NCBI RefSeq assembly: GCF_000282575.1
Contig: NZ_AKJA01000153.1
Span: 1-63,780, forward strand
Direction: 5' to 3'
Source: Herbaspirillum sp. YR522
GTDB lineage: Bacteria > Pseudomonadota > Gammaproteobacteria > Burkholderiales > Burkholderiaceae_D
Length of the DNA stretch: 63,780 nucleotides
The notes beneath the pieces are model-generated. The model was given only the letters and a program-made list of their open reading frames with translations. It did not search any database and was not told where the DNA came from. Of this stretch, positions 50,081 through 59,368 are shown one piece after another; the first letter of the stretch is position 1, and the number at the start of each line of letters is the position of its first letter. Made by a program: the position numbers and the translations under genes.

Positions 50081-51475
50081 CTATTGCGCACGGTACAGCG
50101 CACTGAATGCACGGGTGGCGGCCAGACCGGCGGGCGTGTGATGCCGACCGGGCGACAGCTGCGCGACCAGACCCGCCAGGTCACCCGGCACATGGCTGGC
50201 CGGCGACGCAGCGCCATGGGTGCCTAAGGTACCGCTGGCCGGCGCCACGCCAGCCTGGCGTTCACGCAAGCGCGCGGCGGCCCGGAAACTGCGAATCGGT
50301 GGCGCATCGGTCCAGCCCTGCTCTATCCAGTCCTTGAGCAGCTGCTTTTCGTAGCTGTCGAAGACCCCGAACATCTCGCCACCGGCGCGTTCGATCAGGC
50401 GCCAGAAGCGGCTGTCGTCGGCAGCACGACCGCGCTCGATCCATTTGCTCTTTTCCAGTTCGGCCAGGAAGTCGGCCGTCGATCCCGGGTCCTGCAGCCA
50501 CTGATTGACCGTCTTGCCGCCGAAGCGGCAATAGTCGGAATGCATGTGGCTGCCGTAGCGGGCCTTGCCCGCCAGCATGCGCACCACTTCGCCATCGATA
50601 TCGAAGCCGGCGATGATGTCGGTGGTACTGGCCCCCAGGTCATTCAACAGATAACCGCGTCGCACCCGTCGCATGAAATCCTGCGGGTCGGCCTGCGCAG
50701 CGGCGGCGTCGACCACCGCCGCCGCAGCCTTGGCGGCGTGGCCGCTGGCGGCGTTATCGATGGTGACGTGCAAGGTGAAATAGTAAGGGTCGATACCCAA
50801 CTCGTTGAGCTCATAGGCGGTGATCAGCAGATGCAGCGGCAGCTGTTCGTAACCCAGGTTGAAGCCGATCGCCTCGGGCAGCAATTGGTCCGCATGATGC
50901 CCCAGCGCCAGCTGGATGGCGGCCTGCACATAGAACGTGTCGTCCTGCGGCAGGTGCATGTCGCCGTCATGGCGTGCCAGCAAATGGCGATACATGGCCA
51001 CGTGGTTCATCTCGGGCACGCCGTCACCCAACTCTTCCAGGTAAGTCAGCACCAGGGGGCGGGCCAGTGGATCGGCCCAGCAACGCAGGCTGCCATACAG
51101 CCAGGCGCCGTCCACCAGCTTGGTCGGCGCCACCGTCACCAGGAAATGCAATGCATGCGCGCGCGAGCTGAAAAAACGGCGGCCGGCGCCATCGCGTCGC
51201 TGTGCCAGGTATTGCTCGTACTGCTCACCCACCTGTTGCGCGCGTTGTTCGATCCATGCCGTCAATTGCGCCGCATCGGCTGGCAGGTCGCACTCGAGCC
51301 CGGCGGCCAGCTCCATTTGATGCGCCAGGTAGTCCTTGCCCATACGCAAGCCGGCCGCGTCGACCCGGGCACCGCCCAACAGTGCCACCACCTCGCGTGC
51401 GCTGGCCACGCCCCGGTGGCGATAGGCGCGCGATGCAGCCTCGGCTGCCGTTACTTCATGCATCGTTGAAAGCAT
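50081..51475 (-). CDS. Iron-containing redox enzyme family protein (haem-oxygenase-like diiron fold)
   Basis: 464 residues, all-helical. LTYLEELGDGVPEMNHVAMY and YYFTLHVTIDNAASGHAAKA provide the Glu/His pattern of haem-oxygenase-like diiron oxidases and oxygenases. The C-terminal third (RYGSHMHSDYCRFGGKTVNQ...) is specific to this long subgroup. Known members of the superfamily cleave fatty acids or oxidise amines, but this branch is uncharacterised. AGAGG lies 4 bases before the ATG at 51475. No pathway genes are adjacent. Confidence 0.8.
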   Translation of the reverse strand: MLSTMHEVTAAEAASRAYRHRGVASAREVVALLGGARVDAAGLRMGKDYLAHQMELAAGLECDLPADAAQLTAWIEQRAQQVGEQYEQYLAQRRDGAGRRFFSSRAHALHFLVTVAPTKLVDGAWLYGSLRCWADPLARPLVLTYLEELGDGVPEMNHVAMYRHLLARHDGDMHLPQDDTFYVQAAIQLALGHHADQLLPEAIGFNLGYEQLPLHLLITAYELNELGIDPYYFTLHVTIDNAASGHAAKAAAAVVDAAAAQADPQDFMRRVRRGYLLNDLGASTTDIIAGFDIDGEVVRMLAGKARYGSHMHSDYCRFGGKTVNQWLQDPGSTADFLAELEKSKWIERGRAADDSRFWRLIERAGGEMFGVFDSYEKQLLKDWIEQGWTDAPPIRSFRAAARLRERQAGVAPASGTLGTHGAASPASHVPGDLAGLVAQLSPGRHHTPAGLAATRAFSALYRAQ

Positions 51476-51775
51476 AGGTCCTCTGGAATCTGGTCTGGTA
51501 CGGCAGCATGCCCTGTGCCGACGCCGCCGGCCATCGGCGAAGGTCGACGATGCAAGTCAGTCGAAACCTTCATGCTGCGGCGGCGCATTCCGATAGCCGA
51601 CTACCACCGGCTGTCGTCGATGTCAGACGAAAACGGACACGAGTACCTCAATTCCTACTTGCTAACGGGTCATTGGCCGATAGGAGCGTGTCGTCCCCCT
51701 GCCGACAATGAGCACATCGGCAACTTGGCGTGCTGGGTGTCGGGCACAGGCCCGGACGACAGCGGACAAAAACTA
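51476..51775. other. 300-base divergent region between diiron-type gene and AsmA gene
   Basis: No gene with a ribosome site was found. The plus-strand frame joined to AsmA continues upstream but has no membrane or conserved character, so it is treated as non-coding promoter DNA. No clear sigma-70 promoter was resolved. Confidence 0.4.
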
Positions 51776-53878
51776 ATGACTCTCTCCAAGCCCATCAAGA
51801 TCGTTTCGATCATCGTTGTTGCATTGGCGGTACTACTGGCCGCCGTGATCATCTTCATCGTCACCTTCGACTGGAACCGCGCGCGTCCCTTCATCAATGA
51901 CAAGGTCTCGCAGGCCACGGGGCGTACCTTTGCCATCCGCGGCGACCTCAAGGTGGCATTCTCGCGTGGCCTGGAAACCGAACCTGGCTGGCGTCGCTAC
52001 GTGCCGCGCCCCCGCATCAGCGCCGCCGATGTCCACATGGGCAACCCCGACTGGAGCGGGGTCGGCCCCGACATGGTCAGCGCCGGCCGCGTGGTGGTGG
52101 CCTTGCATCCGTTGGCCTTGCTGAGCAAGCGCGCCGTGCTGACCGATGTCGAACTGGAAGCGCCGAACGTGGCGCTGGAACGACGTATCGATGGCCGTAA
52201 TTCGTGGACCTTCAAGCAGGACGACAAGGATGACAAGCCCTCGGCCTGGAGCGTCGAAATACAGCGCCTGGCCTTTGCCGACGGCAAGCTGCGCTACCTG
52301 GACGAAGCCATCGCGCTGGACCTGAAGGCCGACGTCGCCTCCATCGCCGGCGAATCGAACCTGGCGGCCGCGCCCGCCGCCAATCAATCGATCCCCAAGT
52401 TCGGCCTGCGCTTCGATCTCGGCGGCACCTATCGCAAGGCGCCCATCAAGGGTTCGGGCAAGGCTGGCGCGCTGCTGCAGCTGGAAGATGAAAAGACCGT
52501 CTATCCGGTCCAGGCCAGCGCCGCGCTGGGCAAGAACCGTATCGCCGTGGATGGCACGCTGACCGATCCCCGTTCGCTGTCGGGCATCGACCTGGCACTG
52601 TCACTGGGCGGCGACAGCATGGCCAACCTGTATCCATTGACCGGCGTGCTGTTGCCGGAGACCCCTGCCTACGCCACGCGCGGTCGCCTGTTGGGCAAGA
52701 AGAACGGTGACAACTGGGACTGGACCTACCGCGACTTCACCGGTACCGTCGGCGGCAGCGACCTGGCCGGCACGCTCGAATACCTCACGCGCCAGCCACG
52801 ACCGCTGCTGCGCGGTGCATTGACCTCGCGCCAGCTGCGCCTGGAAGACCTTGGTCCGACCATCGGCGCCGACAGCAACGAAAGCAAGAAGGCGCGCGAC
52901 AAGGCGCCGGTGCAACCGGAAGGCAAGGCGGTGCCGGTGGAGCAATTCAATCCCGAGAAGTGGGGCGCGCTCGACGCCGATGTCAAGTTCACCGGCAAGA
53001 AGCTGGTGCGCACCCACGATATCCCGCTGCAGGACATCGTGGCCGAGATCCACATGAAGGACCGCGTGCTGACCTTGACGCCGCTGGACTTCGGCATGGC
53101 CGAAGGCAACATCACCTCCAATATCTCGCTGGATGGCCGCCAGCGCCAGATCGAGGCGCAGATCCGGCTGGCCGCACGCCACCTGAAGATCAAGGCCTTG
53201 TTCCCGAAGGTGCAGTCGATGCAGGCCAGCTTCGGTGAAGTCAACGGCGATGCCGCGCTGACCGGGCACGGCAATTCGGTCGCCGCCATGGTCGGCAGCG
53301 CCAACGGCGAGATCAGTGCCGTGGTGACGGAAGGCTCGGTAAGCGAATTCATCCTGGAGGCGGCCGGCCTGAACATCGCCAACGCGGTCTTCGTCAAGCT
53401 GTTCGGCGACAAGCAGGTACACATGAACTGCCTGGCCAGCGACTTCAAGGTCACCAATGGCCGCGCCGATGTGCGCCGCTTCGTGCTCGATACCGACGAT
53501 GCCCTGGTGGAAGTGAGCGGCAACGTCGACGCCGCCCAGGAAAAGCTCGATCTCGACATTCGTCCCCGTACCAAGGGACCGCGCGTGATCTCGCTGCGCA
53601 CGCCCCTGTATGCCAAGGGCACCTTTGCCGACCCCGATGTCGGTCCCTACAAGGGTCCGCTGGCGTTGAAGGCGGGTGCGGCGATCGCCCTGGCGGCGAT
53701 CAACCCGCTGGCTGCGGTGTTGCCGCTGGTCAACGTGAGCCGCGCTCCGGATGCCAACTGTGGCGCCGCCATTGCCGAATCCGAAAAGACCCGGGCCGCT
53801 CCCAAGGCACCCGCCACCAAGGCCCCGGCCAAGCCGGTGACCGACGGCGACGTCAAGCGCGCCCAACAGGCAAAGTAA
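51776..53878 (+). CDS. AsmA family protein
   Basis: 700 residues: one N-terminal membrane anchor (about 5-30, IVSIIVVALAVLLAAVIIFI), the AsmA N-terminal domain (FINDKVSQATGRTFAIRGDL), and a long repeating beta region with the AsmA C-terminal domain (DLDIRPRTKGPRVISLRTPL). The tail is Lys/Ala/Pro-rich. AsmA-like proteins are large periplasmic bridges linked to phospholipid transport and envelope homeostasis. It ends 8 bases before the dehydrogenase small subunit gene and is probably in the same operon. Confidence 0.92.
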   Translation: MTLSKPIKIVSIIVVALAVLLAAVIIFIVTFDWNRARPFINDKVSQATGRTFAIRGDLKVAFSRGLETEPGWRRYVPRPRISAADVHMGNPDWSGVGPDMVSAGRVVVALHPLALLSKRAVLTDVELEAPNVALERRIDGRNSWTFKQDDKDDKPSAWSVEIQRLAFADGKLRYLDEAIALDLKADVASIAGESNLAAAPAANQSIPKFGLRFDLGGTYRKAPIKGSGKAGALLQLEDEKTVYPVQASAALGKNRIAVDGTLTDPRSLSGIDLALSLGGDSMANLYPLTGVLLPETPAYATRGRLLGKKNGDNWDWTYRDFTGTVGGSDLAGTLEYLTRQPRPLLRGALTSRQLRLEDLGPTIGADSNESKKARDKAPVQPEGKAVPVEQFNPEKWGALDADVKFTGKKLVRTHDIPLQDIVAEIHMKDRVLTLTPLDFGMAEGNITSNISLDGRQRQIEAQIRLAARHLKIKALFPKVQSMQASFGEVNGDAALTGHGNSVAAMVGSANGEISAVVTEGSVSEFILEAAGLNIANAVFVKLFGDKQVHMNCLASDFKVTNGRADVRRFVLDTDDALVEVSGNVDAAQEKLDLDIRPRTKGPRVISLRTPLYAKGTFADPDVGPYKGPLALKAGAAIALAAINPLAAVLPLVNVSRAPDANCGAAIAESEKTRAAPKAPATKAPAKPVTDGDVKRAQQAK

Positions 53879-53886
53879 AGCATCGC

Positions 53887-54552
53887 ATGAAACCCGATCT
53901 CCCTCCTGCCGTACCAGGAACCGGGCCGGCGCCCGCACACGGTCGTCGCCTGTTGCTCAAGGCCGGGCTGGTGGCCGGCGCCGGCCTGCTTTGGTCCAAT
54001 CCATTGTGGCGAGCGGGCGCGCTGGTGGTGGGTGCCACCGGCGGCGCAAGCGCCATCGCCGCGGGCGCACCGGTGGCACAGGCCTCGCCCGGCTTCGTCG
54101 CCTTCTCGCGCGCCATCACCGAGCACGATGACCTCGACCCGGTGACGGCGGCCCGTATCGAACTGGCCATGCGGCGCGACTTCCCGTCGTTCGACCAGCT
54201 GCTGCCGGGTCTGGCCGCGCTGGCAACACCTACCGGCCGGCCGGTCCCTGCCGCGCGCGTCCTGCTGGACGCGGCCAGCGCCGCCGGCCTGCGCGATCTC
54301 ACCATGGCCATCGTCACGGCCTGGTACACCGGTACCGTCGGCGCCGGCAAGACCGCCGTGGTGGTGGCCTACGCCCAGGCATTGATGTATCGCCCGGTGG
54401 CCGATGGCCAGACCGTACCTACCTATTGCAACTACGGGCCGCTATGGTGGACCCACGCCCCGCCACCGGTGCGCGTATCGGCACCGGTGGCGCCACAGGC
54501 GCCGCCGCCGGCGACCACCGGCAACCCGGAACCGAAGGCCAGCCCGCACTGA
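53887..54552 (+). CDS. FAD-dependent sugar/polyol dehydrogenase small subunit, Tat-type signal
   Basis: 221 residues. The N-terminus carries GRRLLLKAGLVAGAGLL, a twin-arginine-like signal. The body (FVAFSRAITEHDDLDPVTAA, VTAWYTGTVG, CNYGPLWWTHAP) matches the gamma or small subunit of membrane sorbitol/fructose dehydrogenases. This subunit chaperones and co-exports the flavoprotein through Tat. It is the first of three dehydrogenase genes. The tail after residue 195 is Pro-rich. Confidence 0.88.
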   Translation: MKPDLPPAVPGTGPAPAHGRRLLLKAGLVAGAGLLWSNPLWRAGALVVGATGGASAIAAGAPVAQASPGFVAFSRAITEHDDLDPVTAARIELAMRRDFPSFDQLLPGLAALATPTGRPVPAARVLLDAASAAGLRDLTMAIVTAWYTGTVGAGKTAVVVAYAQALMYRPVADGQTVPTYCNYGPLWWTHAPPPVRVSAPVAPQAPPPATTGNPEPKASPH

Positions 54553-54615
54553 CGGCCGCGCAGCCACCAGACTGCCAGCCCGACCCGCGCCAATCCAACA
54601 TGAAGAGGCCATCCG

Positions 54616-56292
54616 ATGCCCACCCCCACCCGTTCCCGCGTTCCCGTGTTCGATGCCGAGGGCAATGCCCAGGCCGATGTCATCATCGTCGGCGCCGGCG
54701 TGGTCGGCGCCATGATGGCCGACCAGTTGGCTGCGGCCGGCCACTCGGTGCTGATGCTCGATTCCGGCCTGCGGCTGGACCGTGGCCAGGTGGTGGAAAA
54801 CTGGCGCAACATGCCATTCGAGAACCGGCTCGGCTCCGACTACCAGGGGCTGTATCCGCAGTCGCCGCTGGCACCGGCACCGCTGTACTTCCCCAAGAAC
54901 AATTATGTGGGCCTGTCGGGTCCGGACGGCAACGGCTTCCAGCAAGGCTACCTGCGTGCCGTGGGCGGCACCACTTGGCACTGGGCTGCCTCGTGCTGGC
55001 GCCACCTGCCGGTCGACCTGAAAATGAAGAGCACCTATGGCGTAGGACGTGACTGGCCGATCTCGTACGACGAGCTGGAACCGTACTATTGCCGCGCCGA
55101 GGAAGAAATGGGCGTGGCCGGCCCCAACGATCCGGCCTTGCAATCGCCGGTCGAGCGCAGCAGGCCCTATCCGATGGACATGGTGCCGTGGAACTACGGC
55201 GACCAGCGCGTAGCCGAGATCGTCAATCCGCACGGCTACCGCGCCGTGCCCATCCCGCAGGGCCGCAGCACCCGTCCGTGGCGCGGGCGGCCGACCTGTT
55301 GCGGCAACAACAATTGCCAGCCGATCTGCCCCATCGGCGCCATGTACAACGGCATCCACCACGTCCAGTACGCCGAGCAGAAAGGCGCCAGGGTGCTGGC
55401 GCAGTCGGTGGTGTACCGGGTCGACACCGACCACGACAACCGGGTCACGGCAGTGCACTGGTACGATGCCCAGCGCAAGTCGCACCGTGCCACCGGGCGC
55501 GCCTTCGTGCTGGCCTGCAACGGGATCGAGACGCCCCGCCTGCTGCTGCTGGCGGCCAACCAGGCCAATCCGCGCGGCATCGCCAATTCGTCCGACCAGG
55601 TGGGGCGCAACATGATGGACCACTCGGGCTTCCACTGCACCTTCCTGGCCAGCGAGCCGATATGGACCGGACGCGGGCCGGCCCAGAGCAGTTGCCTGGT
55701 AGGTCCGCGCGATGGCCAGTTCAGGTCGCAGTATTCGTCCAACAAGATGATCCTCAACAACATCACGCGCGTGGCACCGGCCACGCAGCAGGCACTCAAG
55801 ATGGGGTTGGTCGGGCGCGAGCTCGACGACGAGATCCGCCGTCGTGCGGTGTATGGCGTCGATTTCTCGATCAGCCTGGAACCACTGCCCGAGGCCCACA
55901 ACCGGCTGACCCTGAGCAGCACCCGGCGCGATCCGCTAGGACTGGCCTGCCCCGACATCTACTACGACGTCGGCGACTATGTACGCAAGGGCGCCGAGGC
56001 CGCGCACAAGCAGCTGGAACATATCGGCAGCCTGTTCAAGGCGGTCGAGTTCAACATCACCCAGAGCCTCAATGCCAACAACCACATCATGGGTGGCACC
56101 ATCATGGGCAGCGACCGTCGCACCTCGGTGGTCGACGGCAATTGCCGCGCGCACGACCATGCCAACCTGTGGCTGCCGGGCGGCGGCGCGATGCCCTCGG
56201 CCAGCGTGGTCAACAGCACGCTGAGCATGGCCGCTCTGGGCTTGCGCGCGGCCGACGACATCAGTCGTCAACTGGCGCGGGAGCCGGCATGA
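54616..56292 (+). CDS. GMC-family FAD dehydrogenase large subunit (sugar/polyol dehydrogenase)
   Basis: 558 residues. FAD-binding VIIVGAGVVGAMMADQLAAA near residue 17; a cysteine-rich stretch RPTCCGNNNCQPICPIGAM (about 229-247); and a C-terminal GMC region NNHIMGGTIMG...ASVVNSTLSMAALGLRAADD with catalytic His/Asn. The Cys cluster is the 3Fe-4S-type site of fructose/sorbitol/glucose dehydrogenase complexes. It has no signal of its own, so it is exported with the small subunit. The stop overlaps the cytochrome start as ATGA. The exact sugar substrate is not known. Confidence 0.92.
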   Translation: MPTPTRSRVPVFDAEGNAQADVIIVGAGVVGAMMADQLAAAGHSVLMLDSGLRLDRGQVVENWRNMPFENRLGSDYQGLYPQSPLAPAPLYFPKNNYVGLSGPDGNGFQQGYLRAVGGTTWHWAASCWRHLPVDLKMKSTYGVGRDWPISYDELEPYYCRAEEEMGVAGPNDPALQSPVERSRPYPMDMVPWNYGDQRVAEIVNPHGYRAVPIPQGRSTRPWRGRPTCCGNNNCQPICPIGAMYNGIHHVQYAEQKGARVLAQSVVYRVDTDHDNRVTAVHWYDAQRKSHRATGRAFVLACNGIETPRLLLLAANQANPRGIANSSDQVGRNMMDHSGFHCTFLASEPIWTGRGPAQSSCLVGPRDGQFRSQYSSNKMILNNITRVAPATQQALKMGLVGRELDDEIRRRAVYGVDFSISLEPLPEAHNRLTLSSTRRDPLGLACPDIYYDVGDYVRKGAEAAHKQLEHIGSLFKAVEFNITQSLNANNHIMGGTIMGSDRRTSVVDGNCRAHDHANLWLPGGGAMPSASVVNSTLSMAALGLRAADDISRQLAREPA

Positions 56293-57743
56293 GCACGCCA
56301 CTGGCAAGTATCCTGGCGGCGCTGGCGTGGCTGTTGTGCAGCGGCACCGTGCTGGCGCAGCAGCAGTCGCTGGATTTGCCGGCCGCGCCCCAGGCGCCGG
56401 CAGTGGCCGCCGACCCGGCCTTGCAGCAGAGCATCGAGCGCGGTCGCTACCTGGCCGTGGCCGGCGACTGCATGGCCTGCCATACGGCACCGCGCGGCAA
56501 GCCGTATGCCGGTGGCTATGCCATCGAGTCGCCGCTGGGCACGATCTACGCAACCAATATCACACCGTCGACGGTGGGCGGCATCGGCGGCTACAGCGAG
56601 CAGCAGTTTTCCCGCGCCTTGCGCCAGGGCGTGCGCGCCGACGGCAAGCACCTGTACCCGGCCATGCCCTATACCAGCTATGCACTGTTGACCGACCAGG
56701 ACGTGCGCGACCTGTTCGCCTACTTCCGTCACGGGGTGGAGCCGGTCGACCGCCCGGCGGCAGCCACGGCGCTGCCCTTTCCATTCAACATGCGGCCGGC
56801 CATGCGCGCGTGGAACCTGCTGTTCCTCGACCGCAAGCCGTACACGCCGGATCCGACCTACAGCCAGCAGGTCAATCGTGGCAGCTACCTGGTCAATGGA
56901 CTGGCCCATTGCGGCGCCTGTCACACACCTCGCAACGTGGCCATGGCCGAACAATCCAGCCGACTGCTGGCGGGCGCGGCATTGGGTCCATGGTGGGCGC
57001 CCAATATCACCTCCGACCCGGTAGCCGGCATCGGCGGATGGAGCGACGCCGAACTGCGGCAATACCTCAAGACCGGGCGCGCGCCGGGCAAGGGCCAGGC
57101 GGCCGGGCCGATGGCCGAGGCGGTCAGCAACAGCCTGCAGCACCTGCACGACGACGATATAAGCGCCATCATCGCCTATCTGCGCGTGGTACCGGCCGCC
57201 AGCGGCAATGCCAAGCCGGCCTTTGCGCAGGACGGCCGCGGCAGCGACGAAGCGGTCCTGCGTGGACGCGAGAGCCAGAACGAACGCGACAGCCTGACCA
57301 CCGGTGCGGCGCTGTTCAGCGCCAATTGCGCCAGCTGCCACGCCACCGATGGCCGGGGCAGCGCCGACCAGAGCTATCCCTCGCTGTCACGCAACAGCGC
57401 CACCGGCGCCGCCCGCGCGGACAACCTGATCGCCGCCATCCTGTACGGGGTCGAGCGCAAGGTGGGCCAGACCGAGGTATTGATGCCGCGCTTCGACGCC
57501 CAGTCGAGCGTCAACCCGCTCGGCGACGCCCAGATCGCGCTGATCGCCAACTACGTGCTCCAGCAATATGGCAATCCGGACGTCAAGGTCAGCCAGGACG
57601 ATGTGCGCCAGTCGCGCCAGGGCGGCGCACGGCCATTGCTGGCCCGGGCCCAGCCGTTGATGGTGCCGGCGTTGGCCTTGCTGGCGCTGTTGGTGCTGGG
57701 GTCAGTGGTGCTGGTGATGGTGCGGCGACGTGCCCGTTCCTGA
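56289..57743 (+). CDS. Tri-haem cytochrome c subunit of the FAD dehydrogenase
   Basis: 484 residues: signal peptide (1-23, ending VLAQ), three cytochrome c domains with CMACH (residue 61), CGACH (about 208) and CASCH (about 347), and a C-terminal membrane anchor (about 455-478, PALALLALLVLGSVVLVMV). It takes electrons from the flavoprotein and reduces ubiquinone or an oxidase. It belongs to the small subunit/GMC/cytochrome operon. Its last 42 bases overlap the converging MFS gene. Confidence 0.93.
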   Translation: MSTPLASILAALAWLLCSGTVLAQQQSLDLPAAPQAPAVAADPALQQSIERGRYLAVAGDCMACHTAPRGKPYAGGYAIESPLGTIYATNITPSTVGGIGGYSEQQFSRALRQGVRADGKHLYPAMPYTSYALLTDQDVRDLFAYFRHGVEPVDRPAAATALPFPFNMRPAMRAWNLLFLDRKPYTPDPTYSQQVNRGSYLVNGLAHCGACHTPRNVAMAEQSSRLLAGAALGPWWAPNITSDPVAGIGGWSDAELRQYLKTGRAPGKGQAAGPMAEAVSNSLQHLHDDDISAIIAYLRVVPAASGNAKPAFAQDGRGSDEAVLRGRESQNERDSLTTGAALFSANCASCHATDGRGSADQSYPSLSRNSATGAARADNLIAAILYGVERKVGQTEVLMPRFDAQSSVNPLGDAQIALIANYVLQQYGNPDVKVSQDDVRQSRQGGARPLLARAQPLMVPALALLALLVLGSVVLVMVRRRARS

Positions 57744-58937
57744 ATCGCGCCGCCCGCCGCCTGCGTACCACAGCAACAGGCCCGCCAGGGCGATGCCGGT
57801 CAGCGCCAGGAACGCCATGCCGTAACCGTAGCGCGACGCGATGGCGCCGGCCAGCGCCGGACTCAATGAGGCGCCTGCCCCCTGGATCGTCATGACCGCG
57901 CCCAAGCCGGCATTGACGTGTCCGCTACCGCGCAGGATGCGGGCGACGAAACCGGGCAGCGCCACGCCCATCAGGCCGGCGCCGATGCCGTCGAGCATCT
58001 GCACCGGGATCAGCGCCCAGGGCGATGCCCAGCATCCGGCGATCAACCCGCGCAGCGGCAAGGCCAGCAGTGCCATGGTCACCAGCAGGCCGTAACCGCG
58101 CCGCATGGCCAGGCGTCCGGCCGCCAGGGCCACCGGGATCATCACCAGTTGCGCCACGATCACCGTCAAGGCCGTAAACAGGCTGGGATCGATCTCGGCC
58201 CGCGCCATGGCGGCTTGGCCCAGCAAGGGCAGCATGGCCGCATTGCCCATATGGAACAGCATCATCGCCAGCGCCAGCACCATCAACGGGCGCGATCGGC
58301 GCAAGACGGTGAAGGCCGGCAAGGTGGCGCCGGGCCCGCCCTGGGGGTCGAGCCCGCGCGCCATGTCGTGGTCGATCGCCTCGGGACGAATGCGCCACAG
58401 GCAGGCCAGCGCCGCTACCGACATCGACGCCATGAGCATGAACACCGCCGGGATGCCCCAGTAAAAGCCGAGCGCGCCGGCCAGCGCAGCCGAAGCCACA
58501 TTGCCTGCGTGATTCCAGGCCTCGTTGATGCCCAGCTGCTGGGCCAGCCGCTCATGGCCGACCATGCCCAGGGTCAGCCCGGCCAGGGCCGGACCGATCA
58601 CCGCGCCGACGATGCCGGTGCCGACCTGCGACACGGACGTGACGCCGAACGAGGTCGACACCAGCAGCACCAGCGAGCCTGCCACCACCAGCACCGACGC
58701 TGCCGCCAGTACCAGGCGCTTGTGCCGGGTGGCGTCGATCAGCGCCCCTACCGGGGTCGTGGCCAGCATTCCCGCGATGCCGCCGATGCTCATCACATAG
58801 CCGATGTCATCGGCGCGCCAGCCCTGCCCCATCAGGAAGATGCCGAGAAACGGCCCCAGCCCGTCCCGCACGTCGGCCAGGAAAAAATTGAGCCGGGCCA
58901 GCCAGCCCACCGAAACCGCATTGGCCATGTCGCTCAC
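57702..58937 (-). CDS. MFS transporter
   Basis: 411 residues with 12 hydrophobic segments. Opening WLARLNFFLADVRDGLGPF; motif A-like GMLATTPVGALIDATRHKRL between TM2 and TM3. The substrate is unknown. The C-terminus ends in a His-rich tail (SPHHHQHH) encoded opposite the cytochrome anchor. The GTG at 58937 overlaps the DUF486 stop as GTGA, so translation is coupled. Confidence 0.88.
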   Translation of the reverse strand: MSDMANAVSVGWLARLNFFLADVRDGLGPFLGIFLMGQGWRADDIGYVMSIGGIAGMLATTPVGALIDATRHKRLVLAAASVLVVAGSLVLLVSTSFGVTSVSQVGTGIVGAVIGPALAGLTLGMVGHERLAQQLGINEAWNHAGNVASAALAGALGFYWGIPAVFMLMASMSVAALACLWRIRPEAIDHDMARGLDPQGGPGATLPAFTVLRRSRPLMVLALAMMLFHMGNAAMLPLLGQAAMARAEIDPSLFTALTVIVAQLVMIPVALAAGRLAMRRGYGLLVTMALLALPLRGLIAGCWASPWALIPVQMLDGIGAGLMGVALPGFVARILRGSGHVNAGLGAVMTIQGAGASLSPALAGAIASRYGYGMAFLALTGIALAGLLLWYAGGGRRDSGTGTSPHHHQHH

Positions 58938-59281
58938 CCGATCGGCCCCTTGAAGATGAAGAACGCGCCAGCGCAGATCAGGCCGAACCCGATCAGGTGG
59001 TTGACGGTGAACTGCTCGCCCAGGTACAGCACCGAGAACACCGAAAACACGACCAGCGTGATCACCTCCTGCATGGTCTTGAGTTCGGCCGCGTTATACA
59101 CCGTATGGCCGATCCGATTGGCGGGCACGGCAAAGCAATATTCGGCCAATGCGATCAGCCAGCTGACCAGGATGACCTGGTACAAGGGCCGCCCGGTGAA
59201 CTTCAGGTGCCCATACCAGGCGAAGGTCATGAAGACGTTCGAGACGATCAGGAAAACGATGGGAAGCAAGCGTGGCGACAT
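58934..59281 (-). CDS. DMT family protein (DUF486)
   Basis: 115 residues, four hydrophobic helices: IVFLIVSNVFMTFAWYGHL, VILVSWLIALAEYCFAVPAN, EVITLVVFSVFSVLYLGE, LIGFGLICAGAFFIF. This is the whole DUF486 family length. The small size resembles half-transporters that work as dimers. It forms an operon with the downstream MFS gene. Confidence 0.92.
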   Translation of the reverse strand: MSPRLLPIVFLIVSNVFMTFAWYGHLKFTGRPLYQVILVSWLIALAEYCFAVPANRIGHTVYNAAELKTMQEVITLVVFSVFSVLYLGEQFTVNHLIGFGLICAGAFFIFKGPIG

Positions 59282-59368
59282 GGTTTTATTTTTTCATCAG
59301 GGTGGATGGACAGGCCGGGGGCGGACCGGGCAAGCCCGATGCCGCAACCGGCAGCGAAGCGGTGGCCA

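Noticed and set aside
49974-50143. Short plus-strand frame MHKNILAPLAAGARSQTV...
   Set aside because: No clear promoter or domain, and its 3' part overlaps the end of the diiron-type gene; a good ribosome site is missing. Too weak to call.
55089-56288. Long in-frame extension upstream of the tri-haem cytochrome
   Set aside because: The extension is a frame shadow of the GMC dehydrogenase gene; the ATG at 56289 begins a clear signal peptide and overlaps the previous stop as ATGA.
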